Part shown: piece after piece, positions 16,201 to 20,678 of the stretch | Numbering within the stretch: position 1 is the first letter of the stretch | How the letters are laid out: every line of letters starts with the position of its first letter | Source: an uncultured Lachnospiraceae bacterium | Lineage (GTDB): Bacteria; Bacillota; Clostridia; Lachnospirales; Lachnospiraceae | Length of the DNA: 20,678 bases | NCBI GenBank assembly: GCA_900539715.1 | Contig: UQDA01000035.1 | Span: 1 to 20,678, forward strand | Direction of reading: 5' to 3' | Made by a program: the position numbers and the translations under genes | Notes under the pieces: model-generated | Told to the model about the DNA's origin: nothing | What the model saw: the letters and a program-made list of their open reading frames with translations, nothing else | The model's database searches: none

Positions 16201-17667
16201 TTATCCGTTCAGGGTAAATCCCGTATAGGTAAAGCCGTCCTTCTGACGTATCTCATCCTTTAACTCTATCCGGTCCTCCTCCAGTCTGTCCTTGGTCGCC
16301 TCCTGCCATACAAATAGAAGCTTTTCCAGGTCTTCTACAGAAGAAACCGTTTCCTCCGATACACAGAATGCTCCTCCAAGGCTGTTTTTTTCTCTGAATT
16401 CCTCCAGCTCATATCCTGTATACAGCGGTCTTGGCACAAAATCATCCATCTCCAGCGGCTCTGCCTTCGTCGGCTTTACAGGACAAAAGCTGCTTTCCTG
16501 CCGCGTCCTCCTGCTGTAGAGGCTGGAATCCGACAAAACGGTAAACGGAGCTGTAACGTGCATACATTCCCTCAGTTTTTCCAGAATCTCGTCTTTTTTC
16601 CGGCTCCGTGTCAAAAGGTTTATGAGCACCAGTGTCTGGTCCTCCTGCGCAGAGCCTTCCTGCAGAATATAATGAATACGCGCCAGCGCCCGTCTTGCAA
16701 ACACCGTTTTCAATTCTATCAGACGGTTATATTTTTTCTCAATAAGGTCAAATTCTCTTTCAGCCTGTACCACAAGCTGCGCCGCCTCCTCGCAGAAGGC
16801 AATGCTCCGGCGGAGGCGTTTTACCTGAGGGGATTCCGTGCCCGGCTGTCCTGATTCCATCGGCTGCTCTGCTGCCGTTGGCTGCGCTGATGCTGTTGGC
16901 TGCTCTGCTGCTGTCAGCTGCCTTTCCAGCGTCCGGCAAAGCTCCTCCCGGCGCTGCTCATTTTCATTCAAAATATCGCTTATCAGCTCCTTTACCGCCT
17001 CTTTGTAGCGGTAAAAGCTGTCCGTTGTCGTCAGTATCGCATATTTTTTACTATCGCTGTTATTTAACTCGCTGACGAGCACTTCCTGTATCCCGATAAA
17101 ATCCTTCCGGGCGGAAAGCTCATCAAACCATGCCCGCATCCCGTCCTGCATATCGGAAAGCATCTGCCCGAGATTTTTGGACGTCTGCACCGCGCTTTTT
17201 AAGATGCTGTTATTTTTCTCCGGGTCGGAATGATAAGTATACAGCGCGCTGTATACCGACAGGATGCTCTCCCGCTCTCGGCTCTCATCCTCCTGTCCCA
17301 GCCGTTCAAACAGCTCCACATACATACGGCTGTACTCCGGAAAGGAAATGATGTAGCAGTTTAATCTTTCATCGAAATCACTCGACAGCCAGCCCCACTT
17401 CACAAGCCTGTCCAGCACCGCCGACGGCGTAAGCCCTAAAAACCCGCTCTCATCCGCCCGCTCCGTTTCATCCTCCCACCAGACCAGATTCACCTTTGCT
17501 ATCGTCTCCGCCAGAATGCTTTTGCATTCTGCATCCGTCAGCTGCGAAAGGGCATACGCTTCCCGGCTTGTGCGGTACAGGTCTGTCAAAAGCTGCATAT
17601 AGTAATCCATGTTCTGGGTCCGGAATAATTTATAAAAATCCTTTGGTATCTTTTTTTTGAGAATCAT
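16201..17667 (-). CDS. jetA: JetA/MukF-like kleisin, DUF5716 type
   Basis: This 488-residue protein resembles the JetA family formerly called DUF5716, the kleisin-like (MukF-equivalent) subunit of Wadjet condensins. It begins with a winged-helix-like region (FLGLTPSAVLDRLVKWGWLSSDFDERLNCYIISF), continues through a helical middle with DELSARKDFIGIQEV, and ends with a LLFVWQEATKDRLEEDRIEL segment. A run of hexapeptide repeats (QPTAAE/QPTASA) interrupts the coiled part near residues 252-275; I do not know this from other members. First gene of the operon, with only a weak site (CAGG 7 nt before the ATG). Assignment rests on architecture and neighbours, so the family subtype is less certain than the complex. 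Confidence 0.85.
   Translation of the reverse strand: MILKKKIPKDFYKLFRTQNMDYYMQLLTDLYRTSREAYALSQLTDAECKSILAETIAKVNLVWWEDETERADESGFLGLTPSAVLDRLVKWGWLSSDFDERLNCYIISFPEYSRMYVELFERLGQEDESRERESILSVYSALYTYHSDPEKNNSILKSAVQTSKNLGQMLSDMQDGMRAWFDELSARKDFIGIQEVLVSELNNSDSKKYAILTTTDSFYRYKEAVKELISDILNENEQRREELCRTLERQLTAAEQPTASAQPTAAEQPMESGQPGTESPQVKRLRRSIAFCEEAAQLVVQAEREFDLIEKKYNRLIELKTVFARRALARIHYILQEGSAQEDQTLVLINLLTRSRKKDEILEKLRECMHVTAPFTVLSDSSLYSRRTRQESSFCPVKPTKAEPLEMDDFVPRPLYTGYELEEFREKNSLGGAFCVSEETVSSVEDLEKLLFVWQEATKDRLEEDRIELKDEIRQKDGFTYTGFTLNG
16843..16914 (-). repeat. Four 18-bp tandem repeats inside jetA
   Basis: On the minus strand 16897-16914, 16879-16896, 16861-16878 and 16843-16860 are successive copies of an 18-bp unit. 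The first copy reads ACAGCAGCAGAGCAGCCA; the other three diverge by increasing amounts. They encode TAAEQP, TASAQP, TAAEQP and MESGQP, followed by a weaker GTESPQ. Unit length keeps the frame, so copy number could change without breaking the gene. Confidence 0.9.
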
Positions 17668-17727
17668 GTATTTGCCTGTGTCCTTCTCGTTATCACTTTA
17701 TGATGTCTATTTTCGCGGTAAAAGTTT

Positions 17728-17757
17728 ATTATATCATAAGATTCGGGAATTTGACAA
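17728..17757 (-). promoter_or_regulatory. Promoter of the jetABC operon
   Basis: TTGTCA (17752-17757) and TATAAT (17728-17733) on the minus strand are 18 bp apart, with TG one base before the -10. It lies about 20 bp beyond the stop of the upstream gene and 60 bp before the jetA ATG, with no terminator in front of it. No operator-like palindrome was seen in it. Confidence 0.75.
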
Positions 17758-17775
17758 ACCGGATTTTATTTATTG

Positions 17776-18285
17776 TTATTTTCTATCAATCCCCAAGACA
17801 TCATAGTATTCATCACTATACTCAATGCCACTATTGTCAAAGCGAGATTGCAGTTCTTTTACATAGTCATAAGGGTTATCAATAGGTGAAATTTCTAACT
17901 CTGTTTCAAGATAACTTAATGTCGCTTTCTGTTCTTCTGTGCGGATTGCTTCTTCCTCTTTGAGGTGTTTTGCAAATTTGCCTTTGTCCATCCAAATAAT
18001 CTGCTCAATAGGATTAGTAGAACCACAAGCAAGAATAAGTCTCATAAAATCCTCAAAGGTTCTTGCCAGCGGATAAACAAAAACATCTGCACAAGTATCA
18101 GGATTGCAGGCAAAAACCATTTCCCCATACGGCTCAATAAAGCAATACATAATACTTCCTTCAAATCCTATTGCCTTTGCATTGGTCGGATAGCAGAAGT
18201 AAGAATAAATATCTTCAACTTGTTCAAGACAAATCAAAGAGCCATTTATATTCAGTTCTCTGTATTGGTCAAAAAGTGTTTCCAT
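17776..18285 (-). CDS. Uncharacterised protein, possibly SUKH-like
   Basis: This acidic soluble protein of 169 residues has no signal peptide or membrane segment, and I cannot assign a function. The N-terminal half (SLICLEQVEDIYSYFCYPTN, YCFIEPYGEMVFACNP, LARTFEDFMRLILACGS) resembles a small protein type common in gut Firmicutes. The aromatic-rich strand order and the final FEDF-LRLIL helix recall SUKH/SMI1-KNR4 immunity proteins, but this is a weak resemblance. The start at 18285 has AAGGAG 9 nt upstream; the frame extends to 18321, overlapping the stop of the DUF402 remnant. It is more AT-rich than jetA. It ends 20 bp before the jet promoter, and a role with jetABC is only a guess. Confidence 0.75.
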   Translation of the reverse strand: METLFDQYRELNINGSLICLEQVEDIYSYFCYPTNAKAIGFEGSIMYCFIEPYGEMVFACNPDTCADVFVYPLARTFEDFMRLILACGSTNPIEQIIWMDKGKFAKHLKEEEAIRTEEQKATLSYLETELEISPIDNPYDYVKELQSRFDNSGIEYSDEYYDVLGIDRK

Positions 18286-18317
18286 TTTATCACACTCCTT
18301 TATCAAATTAGACTTTA

Positions 18318-18683
18318 TCATGCTTTCACAGTAATACTATCTCTATAACTCTCTGCAATGTTACGGCAATACTCCGATATCCATCCTTGATTTTCTGAAA
18401 TCCTCTGTTTTAGCTGTTCTGAAACTGAAATGACCTTTTGATACTGCTTACTGTTGATTATTCCATCAGAATATGCTTTTTCAAGTTCATCTCTATCATC
18501 CTCGACCACCTGACCGCTATCAGAAACGAGCAAATCTAAAAACATATCATTATAAAAGGGAATTCCGTCCGCATCAACACCTATACCATCTATCAAATCT
18601 ATATACCACAATAGCGGAACATCATTTCTATCCATATACATCGTTATAGCATAATCTCTGTAAACTTTCCTGTCCGGATGTCC
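18318..18683 (-). pseudogene. 5'-truncated DUF402 remnant
   Basis: The frame encodes a typical DUF402 C-terminal half: LLWYIDLIDGIG, GIPFYNDMFLDLLV, then VVEDDRDELEKAYSDGIINSKQYQ. DUF402 covers nucleoside-phosphate phosphatase-like proteins, some with diphosphatase activity. Homologous-looking sequence (RKVYRDYAITMYMDRND) continues upstream of the first ATG at 18641, up to a stop just beyond 18683. No start codon or ribosome binding site lies in that stretch, and the N-terminal half of the family is missing. The XRE gene stop is 47 bp further upstream. So I read it as a truncated remnant, although a short protein from the ATG at 18641 (107 residues) cannot be excluded. Confidence 0.65.
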
Positions 18684-18729
18684 TTAAATCCTGCCACCTT
18701 TCCTCCCGTTTTAAAAAATCCAGTCCTTT

Positions 18730-19350
18730 TTATTTCCTCTTCTCTATCCATAAACAGATAAGAGCTGCCGTCATCAGATAAATAACAAGTATCACACACT
18801 CTAAAGCCAGCGTGTAATAAGGACGCGGATAAAAATTTGCCAGCGATGTAACGACAAATCTGACCGGGAAATACGTCCCTAACCATGCTGAAATTTTATA
18901 AAACTTTTTACGAAATCCCCTCGTGGTTTCATCTGCTTCGCTTTTTTTCTTTTGATATCCATATTCAAATCCGCCTATAACCGCAACAAACGGCAGGAAG
19001 CTGAGGACGCCAAAAAATTCACTTTGCAAAATGAACGTTGTCATGAACTGAATGAGCGCTGTCATAACCTCAAGCGTTACCATAAATATCATAATCTGGT
19101 GAATGCCGTCTTTTTTTGTTTCCTTTACCTTTGGCAGGTCGTTATCACTTTCATATTCATCATTCAAAAGATAATCTGTTGTAACTCCAAACAGCTTGCT
19201 AAGCTGAAGAACATTCGTAACATCCGGCAGTGCCGCTGCTCCTTCCCACCGCGAAATCGCCTGTCTGGATACATTCATTTTTTCAGCCAGTTCCTCCTGG
19301 GTCCATCCATTTGATTTTCTAAGTTGGATTATCTTATCTGACAGCTTCAT
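18730..19350 (-). CDS. XRE-family regulator with membrane tail
   Basis: This 206-residue protein has an N-terminal Xre/Cro helix-turn-helix (KLSDKIIQLRKSNGWTQEEL, MNVSRQAISRWEG), followed by a linker and three hydrophobic segments (IMIFMVTLEVMTALIQFM, FFGVLSFLPFVAVIGGFEYGY, LALECVILVIYLMTAALICL). It is probably a membrane-anchored DNA-binding protein of a kind frequent in Firmicutes, with unknown signal. The ATG at 19350 has AAAGGAG 6 nt upstream; the frame is open to 19455, but a TATAAT within that extension places transcription start downstream, which also favours 19350. The next downstream frame is the DUF402 remnant. Its target could be its own promoter, which carries phased repeats. Confidence 0.9.
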   Translation of the reverse strand: MKLSDKIIQLRKSNGWTQEELAEKMNVSRQAISRWEGAAALPDVTNVLQLSKLFGVTTDYLLNDEYESDNDLPKVKETKKDGIHQIMIFMVTLEVMTALIQFMTTFILQSEFFGVLSFLPFVAVIGGFEYGYQKKKSEADETTRGFRKKFYKISAWLGTYFPVRFVVTSLANFYPRPYYTLALECVILVIYLMTAALICLWIEKRK

Positions 19351-19444
19351 AATAATCTCCTTTCTCTTCTGCCATAAGGGCTGTTTGTAACGCTCCGGCA
19401 CAAATAGCCGTGTGAAAACCAAGCCCCTTTGCTCTGATGATTCC

Positions 19445-19520
19445 ATTATATCCAAAACCCCTGTTTAACGCTATCACACCAGCTTTACATTTCCGCAACA
19501 TGACTTTACATCGCTGTAAA
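19445..19520 (-). promoter_or_regulatory. XRE promoter with phased repeats upstream
   Basis: A perfect TATAAT on the minus strand (19445-19450) has no good -35 at 16-18 bp. Upstream, CTTTACAT on the plus strand occurs at 19483-19490 and 19504-19511, 21 bp apart (two helical turns). The second lies partly in a TTTACA-TCGC-TGTAAA palindrome (19505-19520). Placement near -50 and -70 suits activator or XRE binding sites, though that is inference. Confidence 0.5.
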
Positions 19521-19541
19521 CCTCCGGTCTTATCAACACAA

Positions 19542-19583
19542 TAAGGTCAGGAGCTGTCTATTTTCCGACATCCCCTGACCTTA
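19542..19583 (-). terminator. Terminator-like hairpin after the NlpC/P60 gene
   Basis: A 10-bp stem pairs 19542-19551 with 19574-19583, and TGTC (19555-19558) can pair with GACA (19567-19570) inside it. It lies 31 bp beyond the hydrolase stop codon. The T tract after it on the minus strand is poor, so it may be a weak terminator or a processing site. Confidence 0.6.
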
Positions 19584-19614
19584 CCTGTTTCACTATAACT
19601 AACTCACTTATGAT

Positions 19615-20649
19615 TTAGGACAGTACCCTTTTTACCACATGGGGCGTACGATAAGTCGCATTGGATATCCTGATACCCGTTCTCGGATTGCTCGCATGGA
19701 TGACCTGCCCGTTCCCGATATAAATCGCCACATGATTTATCGTGCCGTTCTTTGCATAAAAGACAAGGTCGCCCGGCAGCGCTTCGGAAAGGCTGACCTT
19801 TGTGCCCTGCTGCGCCTGACTGCCCGAATAATGCGGGAGGTTCACGCCGTATTTTTTCATGATGCTCATAACAAACCCGGAACAGTCCGCCCCGTTCGTC
19901 AGGCTCGTTCCGCCCCAAACATAAGGATTTCCCAAAAACTGCTTCGCATAATTGACCAGGTCGACACGCACATCCGAAACACCCTGCCCGTATTTCAGTT
20001 CCGTCATGCTCACCGCCTTTTCCAGCTTCTTGGCGATATCTACATATTCTTTGGAAACAAACGCCTCCTCATCGTCCAGCATGATCTTGACCCACTCGTC
20101 CTGTACTTCCACGACTTCCAGCTCCTCGCCTTCCGCCACCTGTGTGATCACCGGCGCGTCGAGACTGGCTTCCTCGCGCACGCGCAGACCGCCGGAATTG
20201 CATACTGCCATGTCAGCAGCTTCCCGATCTGCAAGCTTCGTTGCCTCAGCCCCCGTCAGCATATAATCGGCGCGCACATAGCCTGTCACCTTGCCGGACT
20301 TTATCTGATACCAGCCCTCTTTCTCAGAAATCACTTCTGCTCCGGCGTTTTTAGGAAGCTTCCCTACAAGCTCTCCTGTTTCCGAAGGCTCCTTACGGAT
20401 ATTTAAGTAGTCATTCACCTTCGCCACGCCCAGATTTTCATATCCATATATTTTCCTGCGTTCTTCCTTTGCTACCTCGGCTGCCGCCAGACATTCCCCG
20501 GCATCCACTGTACTGTCCAGAAGCTTGCCCACACCCGCCGACTGCACTGCTGTACGGACTGTTTTCCCGGCTGAACCTGCATTCACTGTCATCCCTGCGA
20601 ACATAACGCAGACCACAACAGTCAGTCCAAGTTTTCCGATTTTTCGCAT
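19615..20649 (-). CDS. Exported SH3-NlpC/P60 peptidoglycan hydrolase
   Basis: This 344-residue exported protein starts with a signal peptide (KIGKLGLTVVVCVMFAGM, probable cut near VNAGSAG). Two bacterial SH3 domains follow (about 72-132 and 145-205), which bind the cell wall. The C-terminal NlpC/P60 cysteine peptidase has DCSGF (Cys256), NHVAIYIGNG (His306) and VIHASNP (His318) as the likely catalytic residues. Enzymes of this type cut peptidoglycan stem peptides, usually between D-Glu and the diamino acid. AAAGGAG precedes the ATG, and only 29 bases of upstream sequence are in the window, so its promoter is not seen. It ends with a hairpin and is separated by 264 bp from the XRE gene. Confidence 0.95.
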   Translation of the reverse strand: MRKIGKLGLTVVVCVMFAGMTVNAGSAGKTVRTAVQSAGVGKLLDSTVDAGECLAAAEVAKEERRKIYGYENLGVAKVNDYLNIRKEPSETGELVGKLPKNAGAEVISEKEGWYQIKSGKVTGYVRADYMLTGAEATKLADREAADMAVCNSGGLRVREEASLDAPVITQVAEGEELEVVEVQDEWVKIMLDDEEAFVSKEYVDIAKKLEKAVSMTELKYGQGVSDVRVDLVNYAKQFLGNPYVWGGTSLTNGADCSGFVMSIMKKYGVNLPHYSGSQAQQGTKVSLSEALPGDLVFYAKNGTINHVAIYIGNGQVIHASNPRTGIRISNATYRTPHVVKRVLS

Positions 20650-20678
20650 TCTTACTCTCCTTTTTCTTCGGCGGCCGG

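Noticed and set aside
18644..18886. Minus-strand 80-codon frame across the XRE and DUF402 junction
   Set aside because: Most of it overlaps the XRE gene in another frame and no domain is recognisable. It has no suitable ribosome binding site.
19639..20406. Plus-strand open frame of 255 codons
   Set aside because: It is antisense to the NlpC/P60 hydrolase, whose motifs and signal peptide are unambiguous.

Overview
The window looks like chromosomal DNA of an anaerobic Firmicute, most likely Lachnospiraceae/Clostridia. This is inferred from strong AGGAGG-type ribosome binding sites, GC-moderate coding DNA, and the family types present: LepA-HemW, a DUF3048 (YerB-like) protein, a LacI-controlled glycogen phosphorylase, an SH3-NlpC/P60 hydrolase and a JetA/DUF5716-type condensin operon. 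No rRNA, tRNA, CRISPR array, transposase or phage gene was seen. All genes are on the minus strand except one CYTH-domain gene.

Layout, in plus coordinates (transcription mostly right to left). Positions 51-4118 hold a housekeeping operon lepA-hemW-dus with an extended -10 promoter upstream and a strong intrinsic terminator at the end. Positions 4221-5605 hold an AT-richer single gene for a DUF4143-type AAA ATPase. Its promoter lies inside a 26-bp-arm inverted repeat, and a second hairpin sits next to its ribosome binding site. Positions 5788-8087 hold a probable operon of a DJ-1/PfpI protein, a CBS-domain protein and a secreted DUF3048 protein, ending in a long GC-rich terminator. At 8254-8700 is the single plus-strand gene, a CYTH protein, convergent with glycogen phosphorylase and sharing a bidirectional terminator with it.

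Positions 8734-12174 are a self-contained regulatory unit: a LacI-family repressor gene followed by glycogen phosphorylase. Two identical LacI-type operators flank the -10 element, one of them exactly filling the -35/-10 spacer. Positions 12192-17757 are an SMC-like operon, jetA-jetB-jetC, related to the MukF, MukE and MukB subunits. This matches the Wadjet plasmid-defence condensin, but no gene for the nuclease subunit JetD is present. The repressor promoter begins only 17 bp beyond the jetC stop codon.

Positions 17776-19520 form an AT-richer accessory patch: an unrecognised, possibly SUKH-like protein, a 5'-truncated DUF402 remnant, and an XRE regulator with a membrane-embedded tail whose promoter has phased repeats. 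Positions 19615-20649 encode an exported SH3-NlpC/P60 peptidoglycan hydrolase.

The point most worth pursuing is the JetABC operon without JetD, with an in-frame hexapeptide repeat inside JetA. Next are the hairpin-embedded promoter of the DUF4143 ATPase and the accessory patch beside the jet operon.
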